Below are positions 55,022 through 63,980 of a stretch of 64,000 nt of DNA, in pieces (the first letter of the stretch is position 1; every line of letters begins with the position of its first letter). This DNA is from Roseiarcus sp963748545 (GTDB lineage: Bacteria > Pseudomonadota > Alphaproteobacteria > Rhizobiales > Beijerinckiaceae): assembly GCA_963748545.1 (NCBI GenBank), contig CAVVJO010000003.1, forward strand, positions 566,075 to 630,074, in the 5' to 3' direction. The position numbers and the translations under genes are program-made. Under the pieces are notes generated by a model. It was not told the origin of the DNA and ran no database searches. It worked only from the letters and a program-made list of their open reading frames with translations.

Positions 55022-56695
55022 ATGGCCGAGACTGTTGCGCCCTATGCGGAGGCGCATGCCGGCTTCCGGTTGGAGGATGTGGAGGCGAAGCTCGACGGCT
55101 CGCTGACGGACGGAATCAACGCCTGCGTCGAATGCTGCGACCGCTGGGCCGAGCCCGGCAGAATCGCGCTTCGATGGGAGGACCAGCAGGGCCATCGCGC
55201 GACCGTGACCTTTGTCGAACTTCGCGAGCGCGCGGCGCGTTTCGCCAATGTCCTGCGGGCGCACGGGATCGGGCCCGGCGACGTGGTCGCCTGCATGCTG
55301 CCGCGCATCCCCGACCTGATGGCGGTAGCGCTCGGAACCTGGCGGGCTGGCGCAGTCTACCAGCCGCTGTTCACCGCCTTCGGCCCCAAGGCGATCGAGC
55401 ACCGGCTGAAAACCTCGAACGCCAGGCTGGTGGTGACCGACCCGGCCAATCGCGCCAAGCTCGACGACGTCCCGAACGCGCCGCCGATCGCGGTCACGAC
55501 CCCTGCGGACGGCGGGGCTTCGCCGCGCCCGGGCGACCTCGATTTCGCCAAGGAGCTCGCCGCCGCATCGTCCGATTTCGCGCCGGTGTTGCGCAAGGGC
55601 GACGACCTGTTCCTTTTGATGTCGACCTCGGGGACGACCGGCCTGCCCAAGGGCGTGCCGGTTCCGCTCAAGGCGCTGATCGCCTTCCGCCTGTACATGA
55701 CGTACGCGATTGATCTCAGGCCCGCTGACCGGTTCTGGAACATCGCCGATCCCGGCTGGGCCTACGGGCTCTATTACGCCGTGACCGGGCCGCTGCTTCT
55801 GGGGCACGCGACGACCTTCTACGATGGTCCTTTTACCGCCGAGAGCACCTATCGGATCATCAAGAGCCACCAGATCACAAACCTCGCCGGCGCGCCGACC
55901 GCCTTTCGCCTGCTGATCGCCGCCGGCCCCGCGCCCGCCGAGGGCGTGAAGGGCCAGTTGCGCGCGGTGAGCTCGGCTGGAGAACCCCTGAACCCCGAGG
56001 TCATCCGCTGGTTCGCCGAGCACCTCGCCGCGCCGATCCACGACCATTACGGGCAGACCGAAAACGGCATGATGGTCAACAACCACCACGGCCTTGACCA
56101 TCCTGTCCGGGTCGGATCGGCCGGTTTCCCCATGCCCGGCTACCGGGTCGTCGTGCTGAGCGACGACAGCCGCGAACTCGGCCCGCACGAGCAGGGCACG
56201 CTTGCGCTCGACATCGCCAATTCGCCCGCCCTCTGGTTCACCGGCTACCTGAACCAGCCGACTCCGGCGATCGCAGGCGGCTATTATCGCACTGGCGATA
56301 CGGTCGAACTCGAGCCCACCGGCCAGATCACCTTCGTCGGCCGCAACGACGACGTGATCACCTCGTCCGGCTACCGCATCGGGCCGTTCGACGTCGAGAG
56401 CGCGCTGATCGAGCACCCTGCGATTTTCGAGACGGCAGTGATCGGCAAGCCGGACGCCGAGCGCACGGAAATCGTCAAGGCGATCATCGTGTTGAAGCCC
56501 GGCTTTACGGCAAGCGACGAACTCGCCGAAGAGCTGCGCCAGCACGTCCGGCGCCGGCTGTCGGCGCACGCCTATCCGCGCGAGATCGCCTTCGTCGCCG
56601 AACTGCCCAAGACGCCGAGCGGCAAGATCCAGCGCTTCCTGTTGCGCAACGCCGAGAAGGCGGCGGCGGATGACCCGGGCAAGCTGGCGCATTGA
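55022..56695 (+). CDS. AMP-dependent acyl-CoA synthetase
   Basis: Adenylate-forming enzyme that activates a carboxylate to acyl-CoA, 557 residues. The ATG at 55022 has AGGGAGG eight bases upstream; one at 55016 is too close. Motifs: STSGTTGLPKGVPVP (P-loop-like A3), NIADPGWAYGLYYAVTGPLL, HDHYGQTENGMMVNNHH (A5), YYRTGDTVEL (A7), GRNDDVITSSGYRIGPFDVE (A8) and the C-terminal PKTPSGKIQR with the catalytic Lys. The PGWAYGLYY segment places it with acetyl/medium-chain acyl-CoA synthetases. Thiolase and acyl-CoA dehydrogenase genes follow. Confidence 0.92.
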   Translation: MAETVAPYAEAHAGFRLEDVEAKLDGSLTDGINACVECCDRWAEPGRIALRWEDQQGHRATVTFVELRERAARFANVLRAHGIGPGDVVACMLPRIPDLMAVALGTWRAGAVYQPLFTAFGPKAIEHRLKTSNARLVVTDPANRAKLDDVPNAPPIAVTTPADGGASPRPGDLDFAKELAAASSDFAPVLRKGDDLFLLMSTSGTTGLPKGVPVPLKALIAFRLYMTYAIDLRPADRFWNIADPGWAYGLYYAVTGPLLLGHATTFYDGPFTAESTYRIIKSHQITNLAGAPTAFRLLIAAGPAPAEGVKGQLRAVSSAGEPLNPEVIRWFAEHLAAPIHDHYGQTENGMMVNNHHGLDHPVRVGSAGFPMPGYRVVVLSDDSRELGPHEQGTLALDIANSPALWFTGYLNQPTPAIAGGYYRTGDTVELEPTGQITFVGRNDDVITSSGYRIGPFDVESALIEHPAIFETAVIGKPDAERTEIVKAIIVLKPGFTASDELAEELRQHVRRRLSAHAYPREIAFVAELPKTPSGKIQRFLLRNAEKAAADDPGKLAH

Positions 56696-56715
56696 GCGGA
56701 GGACGATTTATCATC

Positions 56716-56807
56716 TTCACGGCGAGCGAAGCGAAGCCATCCAAGAGATCGAAGGACGCCTTGCGGTCCCTTGGATGGCTTGGTGGATTTGCTCCTCGCA
56801 ATGGCGG
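56716..56807. repeat. Interspersed palindromic repeat of the alphaproteobacterial 'GAGCGAAGC..ATCCA' type
   Basis: An imperfect inverted repeat of about 90 bases: left arm GCGAGCGAAGCGAAGCCATC (from 56722), right arm TTGGATGGCTTGG...GCTCCTCGCAATGGCGG. This arrangement resembles short repeats scattered through intergenic DNA in Bradyrhizobium and relatives (recollection, not a search). It lies between the synthetase and thiolase genes and would form a long hairpin in the transcript. Confidence 0.65.
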
Positions 56808-56829
56808 CTAACAACAGGAGCCCGAGCCA

Positions 56830-58016
56830 ATGCCTTCATCCGACCCGGTTGTCATCGTCGGCGCCGCGCGCACCCCGATGGGCGGCCTGCAGGGGGACTT
56901 CGCTTCCCTCGGCGCGCCTCAGCTCGGCTCGGCGGCGATTCGCGCCGCGGTCGAACGCTCGGGCTCGCCAAGGACGATATCGAAGAGGTGGTGATGGGCT
57001 GCGTGCTCCCGGCCGGTCAGGGGCAGGCGCCCGCCCGCCAGGCTTCGCGCGGCGCGGGCCTGCCGGACGCCGCCGGCTGCACCACCGTCAACAAGATGTG
57101 CGGCTCGGGCATGAAGGCGGCGATGTTCGCCCATGACATGCTCCTCGCCGGCACGAACAAGGTGATGCTCGCGGGCGGCATGGAGAGCATGACCAACGCG
57201 CCCTATCTGCTGGCGAAGGCCCGCGGCGGCTACCGCCTCGGCCACGACCGGGTGATCGACTTGATGGTCCTCGACGGTCTCGAGGACGCCTACGACCGCG
57301 GCCGGCTGATGGGGACGTTCGCCGAGGACGCGGCTCAGGCCTATCAATTCTCGCGCGAGGAGCAGGACGGCTACGCGCTTGCTTCCCTGACGCGAGCGCT
57401 GAAGGCCGGCAAGGACGGGACCTTCGCCCACGAGATCGCGCCGGTGACGGTCAAGGGCCGCAAGGGCGACGTGACGGTCGCCATTGACGAGCAGCCCGCC
57501 AAGGCGCAGCCGGAAAAGATCCCGACGCTGAAGCCGGCGTTCCGGGAGGGCGGCACGGTGACGGCCGCGAATTCCTCGTCGATCTCCGACGGCGCGGCGG
57601 CGCTGGTGCTGATGCGGCGCTCGGAGGCGGACAAGCGCGGGCTGAAGCCTCTGGCGACGATCCTCGGCCACTCGACCTTTGCGGGCCTGCCGTCCAAATT
57701 CCCGTCGGCGCCCGTCGGGGCGGTGAAGGCCCTGCTCGACAAGGTCGGCTGGCGGGCGGGCGAGGTGGATTTGTGGGAGATCAACGAGGCGTTCGCGGTG
57801 GTCGCGATGATCGCCATGCGCGAACTCGGGCTGCCGCACGACAGGGTCAATGTGCACGGGGGCGCCTGCGCGCTCGGCCATCCGATCGGCGCCTCGGGCG
57901 CGCGGATCATGGTCACGCTCATCGCCGCGATGAAGCAATATGGGCAGAGGAAAGGCGTCGCCTCGCTGTGCATCGGGGGCGGCGAAGCGACCGCGATCGC
58001 CCTGGAGGTCGCATGA
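56830..58016 (+). CDS. Acetyl-CoA acetyltransferase / thiolase (one frameshift)
   Basis: Thiolase making or cleaving acetoacetyl-CoA or longer 3-ketoacyl-CoA. The ATG at 56830 opens VVIVGAARTPMGGLQGDFAS; near 56962 one g is missing and the frame changes at AVERSG-LAKDDIEEVVMGC. The rest is intact: catalytic Cys in VNKMCGSGMKA, GGMESMTNAPY, the DLWEINEAFAVVAM block, NVHGGACALGHPIGASGAR with the His, and the second Cys in SLCIGGGEA. Corrected length 395. It overlaps the acyl-CoA dehydrogenase gene (ATGA). Could serve beta-oxidation or polyhydroxyalkanoate supply; context favours the former. Confidence 0.93.
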
Positions 58017-59152
58017 TCCCGACCGAGGAGCAGGCGACGATCCGCGACATGGCGCGGCGCTTCGCCGAGGATGAACTCGCCCCCAACGCCGCGGCCTGGG
58101 ACCGAGCGCACGCCTTCCCCGCCAAGGCGATCGCCGAGATGGGCGCGCTCGGCTTCATGGGCATGACCATCCCGCCGGAATGGGATGGGGCCGGGACCGA
58201 CTACGTCGCCTACGCCATGGCGGTGATCGAGATCGCCGCCGGCTGCGGGGCGGTCTCGACGATCATGAGCGTCCACAACGGGGTCGGCTGCATGCCGATC
58301 CTGACTTTTGGCGACGACGAACAGCGGCAGCGGTTCCTCAAACCCATGGCGCGCGGCGAGAAGATCGGCTGCTTCTGCCTGACCGAGCCCGGCGCCGGGT
58401 CCGACGCCGCCTCAATCAAAACGCGGGCGCGACGCGACGGCAACGCCTCCTACGTGATCTCCGGCTCGAAGCAGTTCATCACCTCGGGCAGGAACGGCCA
58501 TGTGGCGATCCTGTTCGCCGTCACCGATCCGGACGCCGGCAAGAAGGGCATTTCCGCCTTCATCGTGCCGACCGATACGCCGGGCTTCGTGGTCGCCAAG
58601 GTCGAGGAGAAACTCGGCCAGCACGCCTCCGACACCTGCCATCTCGTGTTCGAGGAGATGCGGGTGCCCGCAAGCCAACGCCTGGGCGAAGAAGGGCAGG
58701 GGCTGAAGATCGCGCTCGCCAACCTCGAGGGCGGCCGCATCGGCATCGCCGCCCAGGCGGTCGGCATGGCGCGCGCCGCCCACGCGGCGGCGCTGTCCTA
58801 CGCGCGCGAGCGGGTCCAGTTCGGCAAGCCGATCATCGAGCATCAGGCGGTGGCGTTCCGCCTCGCCGACATGGCGACCCGGATCGAGGCGGCGGAGCAA
58901 CTCACGCTGCACGCGGCGAGCTTGCGCGACGCCAAGCTGCCGTGCCTCAAGGAGGCCTCGATGGCCAAGCTGCTCGCCAGCGAAATGGCGGAACAGGTGT
59001 GCTCGGACGCGATCCAGATCCACGGCGGCTATGGCTATCTCGCCGACTATCCGGTCGAGCGGATCTATCGCGACGTGCGCGTGTGCCAGATCTACGAGGG
59101 CACCAGCGACATCCAGCGGCTGGTGATTGCCCGCGCGCTCGCGGCGGGCTGA
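58013..59152 (+). CDS. Acyl-CoA dehydrogenase
   Basis: FAD-dependent oxidation of acyl-CoA to enoyl-CoA, 379 residues, intact. FAD/substrate signature CFCLTEPGAGSDAASIKTRA, the middle beta domain, then IGIAAQAVGMARAAHAAALS, RVQFGKPIIEHQAVAFRLAD and the C-terminal IHGGYGYLADYPVERIYRD with the catalytic Glu in QIYEGTSDIQR. The Glu position is that of short/medium-chain enzymes. Start overlaps the thiolase stop. With the synthetase upstream it forms a short fatty-acid or branched-acid oxidation unit; a hydratase gene is absent here. Confidence 0.93.
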   Translation: MIPTEEQATIRDMARRFAEDELAPNAAAWDRAHAFPAKAIAEMGALGFMGMTIPPEWDGAGTDYVAYAMAVIEIAAGCGAVSTIMSVHNGVGCMPILTFGDDEQRQRFLKPMARGEKIGCFCLTEPGAGSDAASIKTRARRDGNASYVISGSKQFITSGRNGHVAILFAVTDPDAGKKGISAFIVPTDTPGFVVAKVEEKLGQHASDTCHLVFEEMRVPASQRLGEEGQGLKIALANLEGGRIGIAAQAVGMARAAHAAALSYARERVQFGKPIIEHQAVAFRLADMATRIEAAEQLTLHAASLRDAKLPCLKEASMAKLLASEMAEQVCSDAIQIHGGYGYLADYPVERIYRDVRVCQIYEGTSDIQRLVIARALAAG

Positions 59153-59403
59153 GAAAGTCGACCCGGCCTCCAGCGAGGCCGAACGTCAGCGGCGCCGCGA
59201 TTGTTCGGAATCCGGGTGGAAAGGCGACGATTTCACGAGGACGTGAACGCGCCAAAGCCCCGGGAGGGGCGATCCGCGGGAACAGCGGTCCCCGTCCAGC
59301 GTTCATCGGGCATCAGCCCTTCGGTTTTCGGACCGCGGGCGTCCGACGGGTGAAGTCTCGTCGCGAGACGTGGCCATTCGGCGACAAATTTCGGAGACAT
59401 GTC

Positions 59404-59816
59404 ATGAGAAACGCACTCACGGTGCTTGTTTCGGCCGCTTCGTTTTGCGCGGTGGCGACGGCCGCGTCCGCCCAGACCATCCCGGACAACACGGGCGCCC
59501 GGCGTATAGCTATCGCTACACCGGGGCCCAGCCTGCGATGGTCGGGCATTGTGACATCATCGCGGGCAACCACGTCTGCTTCGCCGGCCCCATGGCGTCC
59601 GGTTACGGCTACGGCGGGCCGATCGGCGCCGTGGTCGCCGCGCCGTTCGCCGTGGTCGAAGCGCCGTTCAACGCGGTCGGCGCGGGCATGGCGCCGGCGG
59701 GCGCGACCTATGCGCCGGCGACCGGCGCTCCCGTCTACAGCTACGAGAATTGGGTCCCGCCTCAGGCCGGCAGCTGCAACCTGATCGCGGGCAACCGGGT
59801 GTGCACGGTGCCCTGA
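59404..59816 (+). CDS. Small secreted protein with two Cys-bounded repeats (one frameshift)
   Basis: About 137 residues from the ATG at 59404. The signal RNALTVLVSAASFCAVATAA ends at ASA. One base is missing near 59500 in 'gcgcccgg', after which the frame gives YSYRYTGAQPAM. The mature protein shows two copies of a motif: GHCDIIAGNHVC and, 80 residues later, GSCNLIAGNRVC at the C-terminus, flanking an Ala/Gly/Pro helix-rich centre (VVAAPFAVVEAPFNAVGAG). Each repeat has a Cys pair that could form a disulfide loop. Family unrecognised. Confidence 0.65.
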
Positions 59817-59934
59817 CGGGCCAATTTGCGCCGCCGTCAGCCGACGGGGCGGCGGCGTCGCCCGGGACGGCGCTCGCCGTCCCGGCAAAGCGCTCCCGGG
59901 CGTCCGTCTCGCGAGATGGGCGCAGCTTGGCCCC

Positions 59935-60571
59935 CTACGCGGCCGAAAATTCCCGCGGCGCGCGCGCTGCAATCTCTTTGACCGCGCGGAGATCGGCGAC
60001 GAAGAGGGCAAAGGCCTCCCGTCGCGTCGCTTCATCGGGCTGGCGCAACAACGATGACGGATGCACCGTCACGAACACGCGTAAAGCCCTCGCCGCTTCG
60101 AGAAGCTTTCCCCGATTGGCGCCGATGGGGACAGGGGCCCGACGAGGGCCTGCGCGGCGGTGGCGCCGAGCGCCACGATCAGTTGGGGCCGCAGCGTCAG
60201 GATCTCCGCGAACAGCCAGTGGCGGCAAACGTCGATCTCGCCGGCGTTCGGTTTCTTGTGGAGCCTCAGCTGCCGCGCGGCTCGAACTTGAAGTGCTTGA
60301 CCGCGTTGGTGACGTAGGCGCGGTTGCGATCGACGCCGGCCTCCTCGAGAGCCCTGTCGAAGACGAGGCCGGCGGGTCCGACAACGGGCGTCCCGCGAGG
60401 TCTTCGCGTCGCCGGGTTGCTCGCCGACGAAGAGGATGTCGGCGCCGGCCGGTCCCTCGCCAAACACAGTCTGGTCGCGTTCTTCCACAGGTCGCAGGCC
60501 CGACAAGATGCGGCCTCGGCCCGCAGGTGGGCGATCTCGGCGGCTACGTCCTCGACGACGGATTTGACCAT
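59935..60571 (-). CDS. UdgX-like uracil-DNA glycosylase superfamily protein (several frameshifts)
   Basis: Family-4-related iron-sulfur uracil-DNA glycosylase. In successive frames: SCRACDLWKNATQTVFGEGP, ILFVGEQPGD (uracil site), VVGPAGLVFDRALEEAGVDR, AYVTNAVKHFKFEPRG, then RLHKKPNAGEIDVCRHWLFA and VALGATAAQALVG, ending VTVHPSSLLR. The insertion after VKHFKFEPRG is the place of the UdgX-specific loop KRRIH whose His bonds covalently to DNA; here it reads QLRLH, with the His kept. Frame changes near 60465, 60415, 60255 and 60135. About 212 residues from the ATG at 60571. Cys residues for the 4Fe-4S cluster are present in CRACDLW and CRHW. Confidence 0.82.
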
Positions 60572-60696
60572 TTCGACTGCCTCCAACCGGTAGAAGTCTG
60601 GAGACGGCGATGGGGTTCCCTTCGCGCCGCGCCAAGGGAACAATCGCGGGAAAGGAAGGTTTAAAAACCCGAGGCAAACATTGAGGGGAGCCCTCT

Positions 60697-61327
60697 ATGC
60701 CCAACATTCGCGAAGCGCGAACTCCATCATCGCCACCGACGGCTTCGAGCAGCTCGAACTCAAGGTCCCCCGCGACGAACTGCGGAAGGCCGGCGCTAAA
60801 GTGATGTCGCGAACTCCGGCCGGGTCTTCGATCCGCGGCTGGAACAGGACGAACTGGGCGAAAGCGCGCCGGCCGACCTCAAGATCGCCAGCGTCAGGCC
60901 CGACGACTACGATGGGCTCGTGCTGCCCGGCGGCGTTATCAATCCGGACAAGCTCAGGATCGACGCGGACGCCATGCGCGTCGTCAAGGCGTTCCTGGAT
61001 AGCGGCAAGGTGGTCGCGGCGATCTGCCACGGGCCCTGGCTGCTCGTGCAGGCGGACGCGGCGCGCGGCCGAACGATGACGTCATACCCGTCGATACGGA
61101 AGGACGTCGAGAACGCCGGCGCGCGCTGGGTCGACCAGGAAGTCGTGGTCGACGACGGGATCGTGACCAGCCGAAGCCCCGACGATCTCAAGGCCTTCGT
61201 TCCGAAAATCATCGAGGAAATCGAGGTCGGCCGCCATCAGCGCCGCCGGCAGACCAGCGATCAGCCGGCCGCGCTCACAGCCTCGACACGAAGGCCAGCA
61301 CGATCAGAAAGCCGGCGAGCCCGCTGA
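60697..61327 (+). CDS. PfpI/DJ-1-family protein (frameshifted)
   Basis: Type-1 glutamine-amidotransferase-like fold (PfpI, YhbO group). TTGAGGGGAGC lies before the ATG at 60697 (PNIREAR). The first shift, near 60718, leads to IATDGFEQLELKVPRDELRK; the second, near 60860, to APADLKIASVRPDDYDGLVL, PGGVINPDKLR and the nucleophile elbow AAICHGPWLLV with Cys-His. MTSYPSIRKDVENAGA and a C-terminal PKIIEEIEVGRHQRRR complete it. The last 25 residues overlap the opposite gene and may not be real, so the stop could be earlier. Members act as stress chaperones or deglycases; the exact activity is disputed. Confidence 0.85.
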
Positions 61328-61566
61328 ACACATGCGCCGCCAGCAGCGAATTGGCGGCGATGCGGTAAGTCTTGCCGAACAGCGCGCCGAGAAGCCGGAG
61401 CGATCGCCGCCGCCAGAAACGCGCCGGCGACGAGCGCGAGGCGGCGGGCCGGGGCGTCGTCGTCGAGGCCGGTCGTGTGCAGGAAAACGATCAGCGACTT
61501 CGCTCCGCCGAGGCCGAGCAGCACATGGAAACCGATCAGGACCGGCTTCCTCATCTTCGGAACCAT
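61275..61566 (-). CDS. Small integral membrane protein (one frameshift)
   Basis: About 96 residues with three hydrophobic segments: LIGFHVLLGLGGAKSLIVFL, LALVAGAFLAAAIAPAS and, after a one-base correction near 61390, IAANSLLAAHVFSGLAGF with a final LIVLAFVSRL. The start is ATG 61566 or 61554; neither has a ribosome site, but a tiny frame overlaps it and may couple translation. The corrected frame stops at 61275, so it converges with the tail of the PfpI gene. Family not recognised. Confidence 0.6.
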
Positions 61567-61634
61567 AGCAGGAGGAGGTAGGCGCCGAGCGCGGCCGCCG
61601 CCGTCACGAGGAGAACAACCGGAAGCGCCGTCAT
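61551..61634 (-). CDS. Possible 27-residue membrane peptide
   Basis: A short frame from the ATG at 61634: TALPVVLLVTAAAALGAYLL then LLWFRR, a single membrane helix with a basic end. Its stop overlaps the start of the next small membrane-protein gene by 16 bases, which could give translational coupling. No clear ribosome site; may be chance. Confidence 0.3.
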   Translation of the reverse strand: MTALPVVLLVTAAAALGAYLLLLWFRR

Positions 61635-61745
61635 GTCTGGCCCGCTGCGCCCGCCAACCGGTCTCCGTTTTCTCGCATCCGCCCCGGCGGGCAACCGGCG
61701 AGCCTCATCGCGGCTGTCGTGCCCGTCGTCAGGCACGCGCCGGCC

Positions 61746-62533
61746 TCAATGTCCCAGCGCAGCCCCGATGATCGACGACGCAATGCTCGTCTGACCGCGG
61801 AACGGGTTGTCGAGGATGATGACCAGGCCCACCGCCAGGCCGATCGCGGCCATGTGGATCACGTTCACCTGCATGCCGAAACCCTTCTGCGTCTCGCGAC
61901 CGGCGAGGAACGAGGCCACGGCGACGAACGCCACGAGGATGAGCCAGAAAATGCCGGGAATGTTGCTGCTCGAGTTCGCGAGGCGAGACTGGCGCAGGGA
62001 CTTGATCCGCGCGGCGTACGGAAGGAGGTCGCCGCGTCTCGGTCGGTCACGTCGAGGTTCTGCTGCAGCGCGCGCATGCTCCTCCACAGCACGTCGATGT
62101 CGCGCTGCGCGAGCGGGGAGAGCGCGCTCGGGGCGCTCGCCAGCAGGCGCCATTCGTCGCCGCCGACGTCCTGGGCGTAGGCCGCGAGCGCCGCTTTCGC
62201 TGGGGCGGCCTGCGGCCCCAGCGCGTCGAGTTCGCGGCCCAGACGGTAGATCGATACGGATTCCTGTCGCACGCTGTCCTCCGTCCGGGCGAGGCTCGAC
62301 AGGCCGTTGGTGATCATCAGCGCGAGCACGAAGACCGAAAGCCCAAGCAGGCTGGAATGGGCGGTGTCGGCGAGCTTGTCGTCATAGGCGGCGTGCTGCG
62401 GCCAGCGCCGGAACCAGAGCCGGTTCGACAGCCACGCGACCGCGCCGCCGAACGTCGCGAAGGCGAGCGCCGAAACGGCCAGGATCGCGAGATCGGGGAG
62501 CGCGTTGCCGAGCCAATCGACGAGGAGGGACAT
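61746..62533 (-). CDS. DUF4239-family membrane protein (one frameshift)
   Basis: About 262 residues. An N-terminal helix pair (LAILAVSALAFATFGGAVAW) and HSSLLGLSVFVLALMITNGL, then a long soluble helical stretch (RQESVSIYRLGRELDALG onward), then, after a missing base near 62030, two final helices: IPGIFWLILVAFVAVASFLA and AAIGLAVGLVIILDNPFRGQ. The C-terminal NPFRG motif is typical of DUF4239, which has bestrophin-like topology; function unknown. Its ATG at 62533 faces a 417-base gap. Confidence 0.85.
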
Positions 62534-62950
62534 GAAGGCTTGTCGATCCGGGAGCGCTTGCTGTCAAGGCGCGGGGCGCAGCATCAATAAACCCTGATCG
62601 CGCCCCTTGCGCTGGCTGCGCCCCCCGCGGGCGGCGTCCGACTGCGCGGCTGATAGCGGAAAGCCCACGGAGCGGGAGGGGGCCGGAAGGCCGGGCGGCG
62701 CTATTTTGGGCGCGGGCGCGCGAATTGTCATCGCTTGTTCGCACCGAACGGTCTATAATAAAAGCGCTCGGATCGAATGTCAGCGCCCCGTCGGGCAACA
62801 TTCGAGCGCGGCCTCGTACTCTCTTAAGGAGCGACGCGCCGCAAGGATCGTCCAGACCATCCTTCCGCAAGCGCAGTCGACCGGCCGTTCGACCACGCTT
62901 TTCTCAAGACGGCGCGTCGGACGGAGTTTTCAACACATGTTGGTGACGGA
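62534..62950. other. Divergent intergenic region before the desaturase gene
   Basis: No gene seen. A perfect -10 hexamer TATAAT is at 62754-62759 on the plus strand, about 190 bases before the desaturase ATG; a -35 at proper spacing is not evident. GTTCG-CAC-CGAAC, a small inverted repeat at 62737-62749, lies immediately upstream and could bind a regulator. Confidence 0.45.
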
Positions 62951-63980
62951 ATGAATGGCGCCGCCCGGGCGGCGCGCGACTGGGCGCAGGCGCTCACCCC
63001 ATACCGAAAGGCGGACACGGCGCGCGCCACGTTCGAATTTTTGGTCACCTTTCCGCCGTTCGCGGCGATCTGGGCCGCCATGCTGGTCGCCTTCCAGTCA
63101 TGGTCTTTTCTGGGTCTCGTTCGCGCTGGCGCCGTTCGCCGCAGGCCTGCTCGTTCGCCTGTTCATGATCCAGCACGACTGCGGCCACGGCTCGTTCTTT
63201 CCCAACAAGCAGGCCAACGAGTGGGTCGGCCGCGCGATCGGCGTCCTGACCATGACGCCCTACGATCACTGGCGGCGCTCGCATGCGATCCACCACGCGA
63301 CGTCGGGCAATCTCGACCGGCGCGGGATCGGCGACATCGATACGCTGACGGTCCGCGAATATTTCGCCCGCGCCTGGCGCGGGCGGCTCGCCTATCGCCT
63401 CTACCGCCATCCTTTGGTGATGTTCGGGGTCGGTCCGGCCTATCTGTTCCTGATCGAGAACCGCCTGCCGTTCGGCTTCATGCGCAAGGGCGCGATGCCG
63501 TGGCTCAGCACAATGTCGACCAACGCCGCCATCCTGCTGGCGGCCGGACTCCTGATCTGGGCCGCGGGCCTGGCGCCGGTTCTCCTCGTCCATCTGCCGA
63601 TCGTCGTCATCAGCGCGACGGCGGGCGTCTGGCTCTTCTATGTTCAGCATCAGTTCGAGGGGACGACATGGGAGCGGTCGGCGGCCTGGAGCCAGCCTGA
63701 GGCGGCGCTGCATGGCAGCTCGCTCTACGAACTGCCGCCGCCGCTCGACTGGTTCTCCGGCAATATCGGCGTGCATCATGTCCATCACCTGTCGAGCGGC
63801 ATCCCCTTCTACAGGCTGCCCAAAGTCCTGCGGGACCATCCGGAGCTGGGGGAGGTCTCACGCCTCGGCCTGAAAGAGAGCCTCGCCTGCGTTCGGCTCG
63901 CGCTTTGGGACCAACAGAAGCGGCGGCTCGTTTCGTTCCGCGAGGCGCGCGCGTCGCGGCGGCTCGCCGCAAGCGGTTGA
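62951..63980 (+). CDS. Membrane fatty-acid desaturase, DesA-like (one frameshift)
   Basis: Di-iron acyl-lipid desaturase, about 342 residues. It begins NGAARAARDWAQALTPYRKA; after LVAFQ an extra base near 63092 shifts the frame to HGLFWVSFALAPFAAGLLVR. The three His boxes are complete: QHDCGHGSFF, RSHAIHHATSGNLDRRG and NIGVHHVHHLSSGIPFYRL. The HDCGH first box and DIDTLTVREY segment are typical of bacterial omega-6/delta-12-type proteins; regiospecificity is not determined. It would adjust membrane fluidity, often in response to cold. Confidence 0.91.

Noticed and set aside
54410..56692. A minus-strand open frame of about 760 codons opposite the ABC ATPase and acyl-CoA synthetase
   Set aside because: Antisense shadow in high-GC DNA; the plus-strand genes have complete catalytic motifs.
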